Shown one piece after another: positions 28,168 to 38,909 of a stretch of DNA of 64,000 bases. Position 1 is the first letter of the stretch, and every line of letters begins with the position of its first letter. The stretch spans positions 2,356,001 through 2,420,000 of the forward strand of contig CP090854.1 in assembly GCA_041879425.1 (NCBI GenBank), read 5' to 3'. The stretch is from Vibrio pomeroyi (GTDB lineage Bacteria; Pseudomonadota; Gammaproteobacteria; Enterobacterales; Vibrionaceae). Both the position numbers and the translations under genes were made by a program. The notes beneath the pieces were generated by a model that was not told the DNA's origin, searched no databases, and worked only from the letters and a program-made list of their open reading frames with translations.

Positions 28168-28195
28168 CGCGATGCAGCACGGAGCTTACATCGCG
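28168..28195 (-). other. Hairpin between ruvA and ruvB
   Basis: A perfect 7-bp GC-rich stem (28168-28174 with 28189-28195) lies in the gap between ruvA and ruvB and is followed on the minus strand by TTTAT. It could be a partial terminator or a message-processing hairpin. The T-run is short. Confidence 0.45.
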
Positions 28196-28214
28196 ATTTC
28201 AGTGTCGCTTTTAA

Positions 28215-28826
28215 TTAAACCATCGACTTCAAGGCGTCACGAATCAATTGTTCGCTCGTCATACCTTCTTTGGCTACTTGAGAAACAACCTTAGAAGCTT
28301 GAGTCGGCTTGTAGCCTAATGCAAGTAGTGCACTTACCGCTTCTTCTTCAGCGTCGTGAACGGTTGGCATAGAGTCAATCGGTGCTGCATCCGTTGCAGG
28401 CGTAAATAGGTCACCTGCGCCCCAACCTTTCAAGCGGTCTTTCATTTCAACAACCAGACGCTCGGCCGTTTTCTTGCCGACACCCGGCAGCTTCACTAGC
28501 GTAGAAATATCTTCACGCTCAACACTCTGAACAAACTGACTCGCCGTCATACCTGAAAGTATGCCAAGGCCAAGTTTAGGGCCAACACCATTCGCTTTAA
28601 TGACTTCACGAAACAACGCACGTTCTTTAACTGTGTTGAAGCCGTAAAGCAGTTGCGCATCTTCACGAACAACAAAGTGAGTGTAGATAATTGCCTCTTC
28701 GCCAACGTTTGGTAATTCGTAAAAACAGCTCATTGGCATTTGAACTTCATAGCCAACGCCACTCACTTCAATTAATAACTCTGGTGGCTGTTTTTCTATT
28801 AATGTACCGCGTAGACGTCCGATCAC
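28215..28826 (-). CDS. ruvA: Holliday junction branch migration protein RuvA
   Basis: RuvA (203 residues) forms a tetramer that binds four-way junctions and recruits RuvB. Domain I is an OB fold (M-I-G-R-L-R-G-T-L). Domain II has two helix-hairpin-helix motifs, [13 protein letters not shown] and [12 protein letters not shown]. Domain III at the C-terminus binds RuvB. The start codon is GTG at 28826. Confidence 0.96.
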   Translation of the reverse strand: MIGRLRGTLIEKQPPELLIEVSGVGYEVQMPMSCFYELPNVGEEAIIYTHFVVREDAQLLYGFNTVKERALFREVIKANGVGPKLGLGILSGMTASQFVQSVEREDISTLVKLPGVGKKTAERLVVEMKDRLKGWGAGDLFTPATDAAPIDSMPTVHDAEEEAVSALLALGYKPTQASKVVSQVAKEGMTSEQLIRDALKSMV

Positions 28827-28869
28827 AATTCACTCTCTTGATGGAATATAATTTGAGGGACAGAATATA

Positions 28870-28897
28870 AAAGAACTGGATGCTTATCCAGTTCTTT
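28870..28897 (-). terminator. Terminator of the chemoreceptor gene
   Basis: A perfect 11-bp stem (28870-28880 with 28887-28897) with a 6-base loop lies 22 bases after the chemoreceptor stop and before the ruvA start. The T-run on the minus strand is interrupted. Confidence 0.7.
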
Positions 28898-28918
28898 GTG
28901 TTTATTCGGGTGATTTAT

Positions 28919-30379
28919 TTACGCTTGTTTGGCTTGCGAAACCACGTTATTTAAGCTTTCGACCAGCTCTTTGACAGAGGTAACATGCCCTGTGAGTTCA
29001 GAACCATAATTTGCCACTAAGCCTGAGACAGATTTAGTTTCCGCGACACTTTGCGCCACTTCTGAACTCGCGAGATCGAGCTCTTTCAAGGAATCCATCT
29101 GCATTGCCATAATGTTGGTGAGCTGATTCACATCAGTCGAGATCGTTTGAACCTCTGAGATGATGCCGTTCATCTCATTCGCCGTGGTTTCGATTATCGC
29201 TCGGCCATGCTCCACTTCGTCTTTACTGCGGTCCAACAAGGTTCGAATTTCTATTGCGGAATGACTGCTTTTCGCCGATAGCTCTCTCACTTGGTCGGCT
29301 ACAACCGCAAAGCCTCTTCCCTGCTCACCTGCGCGAGCCGCTTCTATGGCCGCATTTAACGCTAACAAGTTGGTTTGTTCCGCTACTGAAGTAATCAAAT
29401 CGGCAACTTTCATGATCTCTTGGTTACTTTGAATGATCTGAGTGATTGCACTGGTTGAAGCCTCTAATGACTCAGAGCTCTTTTGCGCTTTCTCGCCGAC
29501 CGCTTCGCTGCGTTCTTTCAGTTCACCGACAAATGAGTTGGACTCTTCGATGCCTTGAGTCATTTGATGCAATTGTTGGCTCATCTGTTCTGCGGCACTC
29601 GCTTGAGATTCACAGTTAATGTTCAGCACTTCAACTTGGGCATGTAAGTCTCGCGACTGTTGGTCTAGATGCACAGACACACCCTGTAGGCTTTCAGAGT
29701 TGGAATTAGCTTGGTCAAGCACCACCGAGAGTCGCCCTTCACTTTGAGTTGCTTGATTGGCAATTTGTTGGCTTTCTGAAATGGCTTCTTCCGCCATTTC
29801 GATTGCGACCTCTTTTTGCTTAGCAGTAAACGCTTGAGCAATGCAAATCACCACCAGCGGCATAATCACACCAGACCAGGTTTCAACCACCACCGCTTCC
29901 GGAGTAAGTACTAACTGCGGAAATTCAAAGCCGTTAAGGTGAGCCGACGTCATCACCAATGAGACACCAATCACTAACCCACTCCATACCAAGGCAACAA
30001 TGCGTGTTCCTGACAAGAAAAAAGCGACTACTAACAAAGGCACCCAATAAGCCTGTGTTGATGCCACCACACCACCGCTTTGATAGATGATATTAAGCGC
30101 GTGTACCGCCATACCAACAAAACCAAAATTGAGTGCGAGGCTGGGTTTACTGGTAACACGCAAGAGCAGCGCGGAGATCAGTTCAAACACGATAAGGAAT
30201 ACAGATGTGGCGATCAGAAGTTGCTCTTCGTGCTTGGTCCATTTGATTAAGCTGTAGACACCCACAAAGAAGGCGATAAAGGTAAAGAGTAATAAGATAT
30301 CGGCTTGTCTGACTTCGTTGTTACTCCACCCATTACTTTTGGGTAGAAACAGCGCGCGCCACAGCTTGATAGGGTTCAT
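28919..30379 (-). CDS. Methyl-accepting chemotaxis protein with membrane-only sensor
   Basis: This is a 486-residue chemoreceptor. The first 195 residues are mostly hydrophobic, with about six helices and no sizeable periplasmic domain, so any signal would be sensed in or near the membrane. A long coiled coil follows. The hairpin tip that contacts CheA and CheW is intact: [28 protein letters not shown]. There is no HAMP domain that I can recognise and no C-terminal CheR-binding pentapeptide. It lies between ruvC and ruvA, splitting the usual ruvCAB order, and has its own terminator. Confidence 0.9.
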   Translation of the reverse strand: MNPIKLWRALFLPKSNGWSNNEVRQADILLLFTFIAFFVGVYSLIKWTKHEEQLLIATSVFLIVFELISALLLRVTSKPSLALNFGFVGMAVHALNIIYQSGGVVASTQAYWVPLLVVAFFLSGTRIVALVWSGLVIGVSLVMTSAHLNGFEFPQLVLTPEAVVVETWSGVIMPLVVICIAQAFTAKQKEVAIEMAEEAISESQQIANQATQSEGRLSVVLDQANSNSESLQGVSVHLDQQSRDLHAQVEVLNINCESQASAAEQMSQQLHQMTQGIEESNSFVGELKERSEAVGEKAQKSSESLEASTSAITQIIQSNQEIMKVADLITSVAEQTNLLALNAAIEAARAGEQGRGFAVVADQVRELSAKSSHSAIEIRTLLDRSKDEVEHGRAIIETTANEMNGIISEVQTISTDVNQLTNIMAMQMDSLKELDLASSEVAQSVAETKSVSGLVANYGSELTGHVTSVKELVESLNNVVSQAKQA

Positions 30380-30591
30380 CAGTGATCATCCTTGATTAAC
30401 TTGTTAGACCTCCGACCAATGTTAATAACATGTTAAATGATACGCAATGTTATTATTTGGTTTGTGTTCGAAAGATCTCATTTCATCAAGGATTTAGCAG
30501 AGTAGTGTTTTGATATGAGCCAAACAGGGCGTGAGGCTCATCGAGGGAATAAGTTTAGAAGCTATATGAGGAGTTAACAAGAGAATGGGGA

Positions 30592-31113
30592 TTAACGGTA
30601 ACGCCCTTTTCTTGCGCCTGTCGCCTTACCCGCCAGTGCAATCAAGGTTTTGTTGGTGTTAGCGTGAGTAATCGCTACGCCCAAGGCATCGGCTGCATCG
30701 GCCTGTGGTTTGGCAGGCAATTTAAGCATACTCATCACCATGTTCTGAACCATAGACTTGTCCGCACCACCATTACCTGTCACCGCTTGCTTAATTAAAC
30801 GAGCCGCGTATTCGTGAACAGGCAGATCCGCATTTACAGCCGCTACGATCGCACTGCCGCGCGCCTGACCAAGCTTAAGTGCCGAGTCCGCATTCTTCGC
30901 CATGAAGACCTGCTCTATCGCAAACACATCCGGTTGGAACTGAGTAATGATTTCGCTCACACCTGCATAGATCTGCTTGAGTCGACCCGGCAACTCTTTT
31001 TCTGAGGTGCGAATGCAACCACTCCCTAAATAATATAGGTGGCGGCCATTTTGACGAATAACACCGTAACCGGTAATGCGTGAACCAGGGTCAATCCCTA
31101 AGATAATAGACAT
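30592..31113 (-). CDS. ruvC: Holliday junction endonuclease RuvC
   Basis: RuvC (173 residues) resolves Holliday junctions. The RNase H-like fold is marked by the catalytic acids: Asp in I-L-G-I-D-P-G, Glu in F-A-I-E-Q-V-F and the paired acids in A-D-A-A-D-A-L-G. The length matches E. coli RuvC (173). It starts 170 bases after aspS and is separated from it by a terminator. Confidence 0.97.
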   Translation of the reverse strand: MSIILGIDPGSRITGYGVIRQNGRHLYYLGSGCIRTSEKELPGRLKQIYAGVSEIITQFQPDVFAIEQVFMAKNADSALKLGQARGSAIVAAVNADLPVHEYAARLIKQAVTGNGGADKSMVQNMVMSMLKLPAKPQADAADALGVAITHANTNKTLIALAGKATGARKGRYR

Positions 31114-31172
31114 AACTTCAAATACTGATTATTTATACATGCTTTATGAGCTTAGTATATCGAACGCAAAAA

Positions 31173-31201
31173 AAAATGCCCGTCAAATTAACGGGCATTT
31201 T
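31173..31201 (-). terminator. Terminator of aspS
   Basis: A perfect 11-bp stem (31173-31183 with 31191-31201) is followed on the minus strand by a long T-run. It lies between aspS and ruvC. Confidence 0.88.
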
Positions 31202-31283
31202 ATTGTTCTACTGCGAAACTAAGTTCTAAAAAACTAGGTTCTAAAAAAAATAAGTTCTTTAGTAAGTTAGGCTAATCGTTTGA

Positions 31284-33056
31284 TTAGTCTTCTTTCTTCG
31301 CTAGTTTAACTGCGATTGCTAGCTCTTCCAGTGATGCTGGGTTCGCTAGGCTTGGCGCGTCTGTTAGTAGACATGCTGCAGCTGTTGTTTTCGGGAATGC
31401 GATAACGTCACGGATGTTCTCTGTACCACAAAGTAGCATTGCTAGACGGTCAAGACCGAATGCTAGACCAGCGTGTGGTGGAGTACCGTATTGAAGAGCG
31501 TCTAGTAGGAAGCCGAACTTCTCTTGTTGCTCTTGTGCTTCGATACCTAGGATACCGAATACAGCCGTTTGCATTTCTGCGTTGTGAATACGTACAGAAC
31601 CGCCGCCTACTTCGTAGCCGTTGATTACCATGTCGTATGCATCAGAGTTTGCTGCTGCTGGGTTCGCTTTTAGCTCTTCCGCGTTCACACCTAGTGGCGA
31701 TGTGAATGGGTGGTGCATTGCGTGTAGGTTACCTTCGCCGTCTTCTTCGAACATTGGGAAGTCAACAACCCACAATGGAGCCCATGCAGATGTGTCTGTT
31801 AGCTCTAGGTCTGTACCTAGTTTAAGACGAAGTGCGCCCATTGCTTCAGCAACGATGCCTGCTTTGTCTGCGCCGAACAGAATGATATCGCCAGATTCAG
31901 CTTGAGTACGATCTAGAATACCGTTGATTACGTCTTCGCTTAGGAATTTAGCAACTGGAGATTGAATACCTTCCATGCCTGCTGCACGGTCGTTAACCTT
32001 CATCCAAGCTAGGCCTTTCGCGCCGTAGATGTTTACGTGTTCTGCGTAACCGTCGATTTGCTTACGAGTTAGCTTAGCACCACCTGGAACACGGATAACC
32101 GCTACACGACCTTTTTCGTCGTTAGCAGGGCCAGAGAATACTTTGAATTCAACGTCTTTAACTAAGTCAGCAACGTCCACTAGCTCTAGTGGGTTACGTA
32201 GATCTGGCTTATCAGAACCGAAACGACGAATCGCTTCAGAGAAAGGCATTACTGGGAATTGACCTAGTTCAACATCTAGAAGCTCTTTCCACATATCATG
32301 AACTAGCTTTTCAGTGATGTTACGTACTTCTTGAGAAGACATGAACGATGTTTCGATATCGATCTGAGTAAATTCAGGCTGACGGTCAGCACGTAAATCT
32401 TCATCACGGAAACATTTAACGATTTGGTAGTAACGGTCAAAACCAGACATCATCAGCAGTTGCTTGAACAGCTGAGGAGATTGAGGAAGCGCGTAGAAGC
32501 TGCCTTTGTGAACACGGCTTGGTACTAGGTAGTCACGAGCACCTTCTGGCGTCGCTTTAGTTAGTACTGGCGTTTCGATGTCTAGGAACAGATTCTCATC
32601 AAGGAAACGACGAACGAAGCTAGAAGCGCGTGCACGAAGCTTAATGCGGTCGCTCATTTCTGGACGACGAAGATCGATGTAACGGTACTTAAGACGTTGC
32701 TCTTCAGAGTTCGTTTGGTTGAAGTCTAGTGGAAGCGCTTCTGAACGGTTGATGATCTCAAGACCGGTCGCGTAAAGCTCTACTTCACCAGTAGCCATAT
32801 CTTTATTTACTTGGCTGTCAGGACGAACACGTACTTCACCAGTAAATTTGATACAGAATTCATTACGCAGTTGGTTAGCGATCGGGAAGATATCTTTCAT
32901 ATCTGGATCGACAACAACCTGAACGATGCCTTCACGATCACGCATATCAATAAAGATAAGACCGCCTAAATCACGGCGACGGTTTACCCAGCCGCACAAT
33001 TCTACAGTTTGTCCCGCCAGGGACTTGTTCAGGTTACCACAGTAATGGGTACGCAT
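31284..33056 (-). CDS. aspS: Aspartyl-tRNA synthetase
   Basis: AspRS (590 residues) charges tRNA-Asp. The N-terminal OB-fold anticodon-binding domain (R-T-H-Y-C-G...G-W-V-N-R-R-R-D) is followed by the class II core with motif 2 ([16 protein letters not shown]) and motif 3 (G-L-A-F-G-L-D-R), plus the bacterial GAD insertion. Length and sequence match E. coli AspS, the discriminating bacterial type. Confidence 0.97.
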   Translation of the reverse strand: MRTHYCGNLNKSLAGQTVELCGWVNRRRDLGGLIFIDMRDREGIVQVVVDPDMKDIFPIANQLRNEFCIKFTGEVRVRPDSQVNKDMATGEVELYATGLEIINRSEALPLDFNQTNSEEQRLKYRYIDLRRPEMSDRIKLRARASSFVRRFLDENLFLDIETPVLTKATPEGARDYLVPSRVHKGSFYALPQSPQLFKQLLMMSGFDRYYQIVKCFRDEDLRADRQPEFTQIDIETSFMSSQEVRNITEKLVHDMWKELLDVELGQFPVMPFSEAIRRFGSDKPDLRNPLELVDVADLVKDVEFKVFSGPANDEKGRVAVIRVPGGAKLTRKQIDGYAEHVNIYGAKGLAWMKVNDRAAGMEGIQSPVAKFLSEDVINGILDRTQAESGDIILFGADKAGIVAEAMGALRLKLGTDLELTDTSAWAPLWVVDFPMFEEDGEGNLHAMHHPFTSPLGVNAEELKANPAAANSDAYDMVINGYEVGGGSVRIHNAEMQTAVFGILGIEAQEQQEKFGFLLDALQYGTPPHAGLAFGLDRLAMLLCGTENIRDVIAFPKTTAAACLLTDAPSLANPASLEELAIAVKLAKKED

Positions 33057-33370
33057 AATGAATTTCCCAATCTCTTAATTATTTACTAATTTCCAAGCTG
33101 TCAGTGGTCATTCCACACAACAGAGCAAAGAAACATTTATACGCGGAAACTCGGTTAAAATCGACCTTCCACATTCGAATTTATTGTGTTTTATCTGGCT
33201 TTGCTGCTTTTTAGCCCATCAAGTGCGCAAAGATTCATCAAAACCGAAAAAATTGCGATAATTATATCTCGAAAGTACCTTAATCAGCAAAACTCTCGTA
33301 AAGTAGATTTTCGTTTCAACCCAAAAACTTTTTGTAATGACTGATGGCGTGATAATTAACGGTGTAATAG
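33057..33370. other. Divergent promoter region between aspS and the DUF72 gene
   Basis: About 310 AT-rich bases separate two divergent genes. A TATAAA-like -10 for aspS is visible on the minus strand near 33136. I see no RNA gene, no repeat and no convincing short coding sequence here. Confidence 0.4.
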
Positions 33371-34276
33371 ATGGATGATCGTGTAATAACAACAGAAACT
33401 TTACCTTTAAGACTTGGATTAACCATGTGGTCTCACTCTGAGTGGCAAAGTCAGTTCTATGGTAAGGGAACAAAGCCTGCGGAACGCCTAGAAAAATACA
33501 CCCAAGTTTTTCATACCGTTGAAGGCAACACGACCTTTTACGCGACACCAAGTATGTCTACCGTTCATAATTGGAAAGCCGCCAGTCACGATGATTTCAG
33601 GTTCACTTTTAAGCTACCCAAATTCATCACCCACCAGCAACAACTGAGACACTGCCAAGCCGAACTCAAAGAGTTCTTAATGACCATGTCACCCCTGCAT
33701 GATCGCATTGGTCAATGGACGATTCAGCTACCACACAGCTTTGAGCCGAGCATGCTCCCTGCCCTGAAAAAGTTTTGCAAATTATTTCCGAAAGACATGC
33801 GGCTGGGTGTTGAAGTCCGCCACTTAGGTTTCTTTGACAAAGGTGATGCTGAAAAACGCTTTAATCAGTGGCTCGTTGAAGAAGGTATCAATCGCATTAT
33901 TATGGATAGCCGCCCCGTTTTTTCCGCGCCGCCAACCACAGAAGCGGTGATCGATGCGCACCAGAAAAAGCCACGCGTGCCCGTTCATGCCATAGCGACT
34001 GCCAACAACCCGATGATTCGCTTTATTGGCCACCCAGACCAAGAGCCGAACATCGAGTTTTTTAAGCCTTGGTTTAGCAAAATCCCAAACTGGCTTAGTG
34101 AATGCAAACAACCGTATCTAATGATTCACACCCCAGACAATAACCATGCACCTGAACTCGCGATGGCTATTTACGAACTATTGCAAAAGCAAGTGTCTGA
34201 AAATACGTCATTATCATTGCCCGATCTTGCTCAATTTCCAGCTCAGAAAGGCAACCATCAAATCTCGATGTTTTAA
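33371..34276 (+). CDS. DUF72 (YecE-like) family protein
   Basis: This 301-residue protein belongs to the DUF72 family, a TIM-barrel-like fold of unknown function. Typical segments are L-G-L-T-M-W-S, the Y-T-Q-V-F-H-T-V-E-G-N-T-T-F-Y region, F-T-F-K-L-P and the R-F-I-G-H near the C-terminal half. It is somewhat longer than E. coli YecE (272). In E. coli yecE also lies near aspS and cmoAB, so the neighbourhood is conserved even though the role is not known. Confidence 0.88.
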   Translation: MDDRVITTETLPLRLGLTMWSHSEWQSQFYGKGTKPAERLEKYTQVFHTVEGNTTFYATPSMSTVHNWKAASHDDFRFTFKLPKFITHQQQLRHCQAELKEFLMTMSPLHDRIGQWTIQLPHSFEPSMLPALKKFCKLFPKDMRLGVEVRHLGFFDKGDAEKRFNQWLVEEGINRIIMDSRPVFSAPPTTEAVIDAHQKKPRVPVHAIATANNPMIRFIGHPDQEPNIEFFKPWFSKIPNWLSECKQPYLMIHTPDNNHAPELAMAIYELLQKQVSENTSLSLPDLAQFPAQKGNHQISMF

Positions 34277-34397
34277 GTCTTCTTGTACATCAGGTCGTAA
34301 TCCTCAGCAGTAATCTCAGTTTTCGTGACAGCAGTCCTTTTTTTACGTAAAATACGTCCCCTTTTATTTGGTACGAATTTTGTGCCAATTACGCTGA

Positions 34398-35144
<747 letters not shown>

Positions 35145-35171
35145 TCTAGCTAAGTGATACTGAAGGATACC

Positions 35172-35213
35172 CGTCATTCCCTACTGTGAGGAACGAACGT
35201 GATAGGGAGTCTC
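35172..35213 (+). repeat. Short intergenic repeat, copy A
   Basis: An imperfect palindrome of about 42 bases begins CGTCATTCC and ends AGGGAGTCTC. Copy B at 35306-35346 matches it in reverse orientation at both ends and at several internal positions. Similar GTCATTCC...GGGAATCT elements are, as I recall, common between Vibrio genes, but a genome-wide search was not possible. Confidence 0.5.
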
Positions 35214-35305
35214 TCTTTTTTGCTTTACCGTAATCACTAGTATTTTTATGAGTGTCGAGCGACTCAGAAAGCGCTCATTAACAAAACACTCTAGCATCTA
35301 TTTAT

Positions 35306-35346
35306 AGATCCCCGATGCACTCGTCGACTCGCGCTCGAGGATGACG
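35306..35346 (-). repeat. Short intergenic repeat, copy B (inverted)
   Basis: On the minus strand this reads CGTCAT-CC...GGGGATCT and aligns with copy A (35172-35213). It is also a self-complementary GC-rich imperfect palindrome. The two copies face each other in the cmoA-cmoB gap. Confidence 0.5.
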
Positions 35347-35382
35347 ATAGTATCGAGTAACAAAATTTAGGAACTTGTTCTA

Positions 35383-36360
35383 ATGTTTAATTTTGCCAAT
35401 TTTTATCAACTTATTGCCCAAGATACTCGCCTTCAGCCGTGGCTTAACGTTCTTCCTCAACAGCTGACGGATTGGCAAAATGCAGAACACGGCGATTTCG
35501 ACCGTTGGTTACGTGCACTGAATAAGATTCCACAAGGTGTGCCTGACCAAATTGATCTGAAAAACTCAGTGACGATCGGCAGCTCTACACCGTTTCACAC
35601 GGGTGAACTTAAAAAGTTAGAAAGCTTACTGAAGACTTTCCACCCTTGGAGAAAAGGCCCATACACGGTTCACGACATTCATATTGATACGGAATGGCGC
35701 AGTGACTGGAAATGGGATCGCGTTCTTCCACATATTTCTCCATTGAAGAACCGCTCGGTGTTAGATGTTGGCTGTGGTAACGGCTACCACATGTGGCGTA
35801 TGCTTGGCGAAGGTGCTCGTCTAACCGTAGGTATCGACCCTTCTCACCTTTTCTTGGTTCAGTTTGAAGCGATCCGTAAGTTAATGGGCGATGACCAACG
35901 TGCGCACCTGTTACCTCTTGGTATTGAACAACTACCAAAACTAGAAGCGTACGACACTGTATTTAGCATGGGCGTGCTATACCATCGTCGTTCGCCGCTT
36001 GATCACTTGATTCAACTGAAAGACCAATTGGTGTCTGGCGGTGAATTAGTGCTTGAAACCTTAGTGATTGAAGGCGATGAAAATGCAGTTCTGGTTCCTG
36101 TTGACCGTTACGCGCAGATGAGAAACGTGTACTTCTTCCCTTCTGCTCGCGCACTAAAACGCTGGCTTGAACAGGTTGGCTTTGAAGATGTTCGTATCGT
36201 GGATGAGAATGTCACGACAATCGGCGAACAACGCACGACAGAATGGATGACACACAACTCTCTACCAGATTACTTAGACCCGAATGACCCAAGTAAAACG
36301 GTTGAAGGTCACCCAGCACCAAGACGTGCCATTCTTGTGGCGACCAAGCCATACATGTGA
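35383..36360 (+). CDS. cmoB: tRNA U34 carboxymethyltransferase CmoB
   Basis: CmoB transfers the carboxymethyl group from carboxy-SAM to 5-hydroxyuridine at tRNA position 34, giving cmo5U. The 325-residue protein has the SAM-binding motif [15 protein letters not shown] and the N-terminal domain typical of the family (E. coli CmoB is 323). It is downstream of cmoA, and AGGAA lies 9 bases before the start. The cmoM gene elsewhere in this window completes the modification branch. Confidence 0.96.
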   Translation: MFNFANFYQLIAQDTRLQPWLNVLPQQLTDWQNAEHGDFDRWLRALNKIPQGVPDQIDLKNSVTIGSSTPFHTGELKKLESLLKTFHPWRKGPYTVHDIHIDTEWRSDWKWDRVLPHISPLKNRSVLDVGCGNGYHMWRMLGEGARLTVGIDPSHLFLVQFEAIRKLMGDDQRAHLLPLGIEQLPKLEAYDTVFSMGVLYHRRSPLDHLIQLKDQLVSGGELVLETLVIEGDENAVLVPVDRYAQMRNVYFFPSARALKRWLEQVGFEDVRIVDENVTTIGEQRTTEWMTHNSLPDYLDPNDPSKTVEGHPAPRRAILVATKPYM

Positions 36361-36366
36361 TGCCTG

Positions 36367-36403
36367 AAAGCCATTATTTAGCCGATAGCAGAGTAATGGC
36401 TTT
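36367..36403 (+). terminator. Terminator-like hairpin after cmoB
   Basis: A perfect 10-bp stem (36367-36376 with 36394-36403) with a long loop follows cmoB by 6 bases and ends in TTTT. The T-run is short, so termination may be partial. Confidence 0.55.
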
Positions 36404-36563
36404 TGGGTGGCTACAACGCCACCTTTTGCTTCGCCATGAGCTTTCACAAAAATGCGCGTAAATTGAACGAAAATTGACTTATGTTTAATAAGTGAGCTAT
36501 TTCAAATTACAATAATTGGCGTAGCGCTCACATTGCGATTCAATATGACCAGACTCTTACAAT

Positions 36564-36588
36564 AGGATGCTTCACGCATCCTTTTTTG
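36564..36588 (+). terminator. Strong orphan terminator upstream of the retropepsin gene
   Basis: A perfect 7-bp stem (36564-36570 with 36576-36582) with a 5-base loop runs into T6. It is a textbook plus-strand terminator, but lies 200 bases after cmoB and 55 bases before the next gene. It may end an unrecognised short RNA that starts within 36404-36560, or it may attenuate the downstream operon. Confidence 0.75.
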
Positions 36589-36642
36589 TGGGCTAAACTT
36601 CTAAATAGTCTGAACTATTCTCAAATTTCCAAAGGTTTTTTT

Positions 36643-37383
36643 ATGTTTAAGCGATTATCGCCTATTGTGGCGGTTGGTTTGCTCTCTGGTTGTACCCTTA
36701 CTAACGGTGCTGCCTACCACCAAGAAACTCTCGATGCTATTGCCCGCTCAGAGACAAACATCGCAAATAAGGTTCAAAATCTTGAACTGCAAGTCAGTAA
36801 TCAAAGTGATTACATTGAAAGCTTAGAAGACGAAATCATCACCCTTTCAAATCAGTTAGATGTTCATCTAACGAGCATGGAACACAAAGTCATTGAAGAG
36901 CTAGAGGAAGAAGAACCCGTGGCAGTTGCAGCGGCTCCTATCGCTCCTACCTCACAACCAACTATCCTTGGCGGAATCGAAAAAGTGTCTATCGACTCAA
37001 TCAAACAAAGCTTTGATGCTCGAGTTGATACTGGCGCAACGACCTCTTCTTTAAATGCAGTCGATATCAAAGAATTCGAACGAAATGGTAAGAACTGGGT
37101 TAAGTTCCACCTAGAAGACCAAGGACAAGCGGCAGAAGACCAAAAATGGATTGAAGCACCTGTTGTACGTTATGTAAAAATCCGTCAATCAACGAATGAT
37201 CAGACAGAACGTCGAGCTGTGATTGAATTATGGGTTAAAGTTGGAAAAATCCATGAAAAAGCGCAATTTACATTGGCGGATCGCTCTCAAATGAGTCACC
37301 CTGTATTACTAGGGCGCGAATTTATCAAAGACATAGCGCTAGTAGATGTAAGTAAAAAGTACGTACAAACGGAAGTTAAATAA
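36643..37383 (+). CDS. Retropepsin-like (PF05618 type) zinc protease-family lipoprotein
   Basis: The start at 36643 has AAAGG upstream and yields a signal peptide ending in the lipobox L-L-S-G-C (Cys17), so the protein is anchored on the periplasmic side. Residues 25-80 are a coiled coil. The C-terminal domain is of the family annotated as ATP-dependent zinc protease, with a retropepsin fold: catalytic-type D-T-G-A-T-T-S-S near residue 130 and H-P-V-L-L-G-R-E-F near the end. Family members lie beside RimK-like ligases. It is first in a tight three-gene operon. Confidence 0.82.
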   Translation: MFKRLSPIVAVGLLSGCTLTNGAAYHQETLDAIARSETNIANKVQNLELQVSNQSDYIESLEDEIITLSNQLDVHLTSMEHKVIEELEEEEPVAVAAAPIAPTSQPTILGGIEKVSIDSIKQSFDARVDTGATTSSLNAVDIKEFERNGKNWVKFHLEDQGQAAEDQKWIEAPVVRYVKIRQSTNDQTERRAVIELWVKVGKIHEKAQFTLADRSQMSHPVLLGREFIKDIALVDVSKKYVQTEVK

Positions 37384-37400
37384 CAATAGTAGGGTAAGCT

Positions 37401-38906
37401 ATGACGTCAAGAATTCCATTTTATATCTCTATATTCCTGCTTATCGTGGCAGGTATAACACTGAGTATGTTCAGACATACGACCTACGGTGTACCTTGGA
37501 CTCCAGGGGAAACCAGACAGGTTTGGGACGTTGAAGCTCGTATCGAGTTCAACGCTGTAGGCAAAGAAGCAAAAGTTTCCTTAGCGGCTCCTCATACTCA
37601 GTCTAACTACACACTTATCGGCGAATCGGCTTCATCACCAGGTTACGGTATTTCTTACTTAAATACAGAGTCAGGTCGTCGTGCTGAGTGGTCTATTCGT
37701 TACGCAGATGGCCCTCAAACCATCTACTACAAGACACAATTCCTCGTAGACAACCAAGCTAAAGTGAACGACACACCACCAGAAGGTGAAGTAGTTCAAC
37801 CAAGCTTCGATGGTCCGGAAGAAGCGGCTTCTCTTGCTCTGATTGATAGAGCGACAAAGCGTTCTGCAGACAATCTAACGTTCACTCGTGAGCTTATCAA
37901 AACGCTTAATGATCCAGACAGCCAAAACTCAGCGCTGATTCTGAACAACATGACCAAAGTGGAAGCGACACACAAGCTACTTTCAGCAGCGAAAATACAC
38001 AACAAAGTGGTTGGTGTTATCGAGCTAGAAGATGGCCGTCGTCGTCAATCTATCCAGAACATGATTCAGATTTGGGATAATGATGAGTGGATCCTATTCT
38101 CTCCTGAATCGAGCGAACAGCAAGTTCAACCAAACCTACTGATCTGGGACGAGTCAAACGTGTCTCTGCTAGATGTAGTGGGCGGTCAGAACAGTAAAGT
38201 TCACTTCTCTATGATTGCTCAAGAGGTTTCACCGACTGAAGCAACCAATAGTAAAGTCTCTGCCGATCAGCTGTTAAACCTATCGATTCACAGCCTACCG
38301 CTAGAAGAGCAAGCGATGTTTAAAACCATCATGCTGATCCCTATCGGTGCGCTTATTGTTGTGTTCTTGCGTGTCATCATCGGTTTGAAAACATCTGGTA
38401 CCTTCATGCCAGTTCTGATTGCGGTGGCCTTTGTTCAAACACAACTGGTAACGGGTATTGTTGGCTTCCTACTGATCGTCGGTACGGGTCTTATTATTCG
38501 AAGTTACTTATCCAAGCTCAACTTGCTACTGGTAGCCAGGATATCCGCCGTAATCATTACGGTAATCATGATTATCTCCGTGTTTACCGTGGTCGCGTTT
38601 AAAGTCGGTCTAACTGAAGGTCTATCGATTACGTTCTTCCCAATGATCATCCTATCTTGGACTATCGAACGTATGTCTATCCTATGGGAAGAAGAAGGCG
38701 CGAAAGAAGTAATGCTACAAGGTGGTGGTTCTCTATTCACTGCGGTTCTTGTTTACTTAGGCATGACTAACCCGTTCATTCAGCACTTAACGTTTAACTT
38801 TATTGGTTTACAGCTTGTTATTCTAGCGACCATCTTGCTACTAGGTAACTACACAGGCTACCGTCTAACTGAGCTTCGTCGCTTTAAACCGCTAGCGGAG
38901 GACTAA
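37401..38906 (+). CDS. Inactive transglutaminase domain fused to a 7TM region
   Basis: This 501-residue membrane protein starts with one helix (residues 7-24). A periplasmic region then contains a transglutaminase-like domain in which I cannot find an intact Cys-His-Asp triad. Seven C-terminal helices follow (about residues 305-495), beginning E-E-Q-A-M-F-K-T-I-M-L-I-P-I-G-A-L. The architecture matches the inactive-transglutaminase/7TM families (PF14400/PF14402). It starts 17 bases after the protease gene and ends 3 bases before the ATP-grasp gene, so the three are co-expressed. Its biochemical role is not established. Confidence 0.82.
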   Translation: MTSRIPFYISIFLLIVAGITLSMFRHTTYGVPWTPGETRQVWDVEARIEFNAVGKEAKVSLAAPHTQSNYTLIGESASSPGYGISYLNTESGRRAEWSIRYADGPQTIYYKTQFLVDNQAKVNDTPPEGEVVQPSFDGPEEAASLALIDRATKRSADNLTFTRELIKTLNDPDSQNSALILNNMTKVEATHKLLSAAKIHNKVVGVIELEDGRRRQSIQNMIQIWDNDEWILFSPESSEQQVQPNLLIWDESNVSLLDVVGGQNSKVHFSMIAQEVSPTEATNSKVSADQLLNLSIHSLPLEEQAMFKTIMLIPIGALIVVFLRVIIGLKTSGTFMPVLIAVAFVQTQLVTGIVGFLLIVGTGLIIRSYLSKLNLLLVARISAVIITVIMIISVFTVVAFKVGLTEGLSITFFPMIILSWTIERMSILWEEEGAKEVMLQGGGSLFTAVLVYLGMTNPFIQHLTFNFIGLQLVILATILLLGNYTGYRLTELRRFKPLAED

Positions 38907-38909
38907 GTT

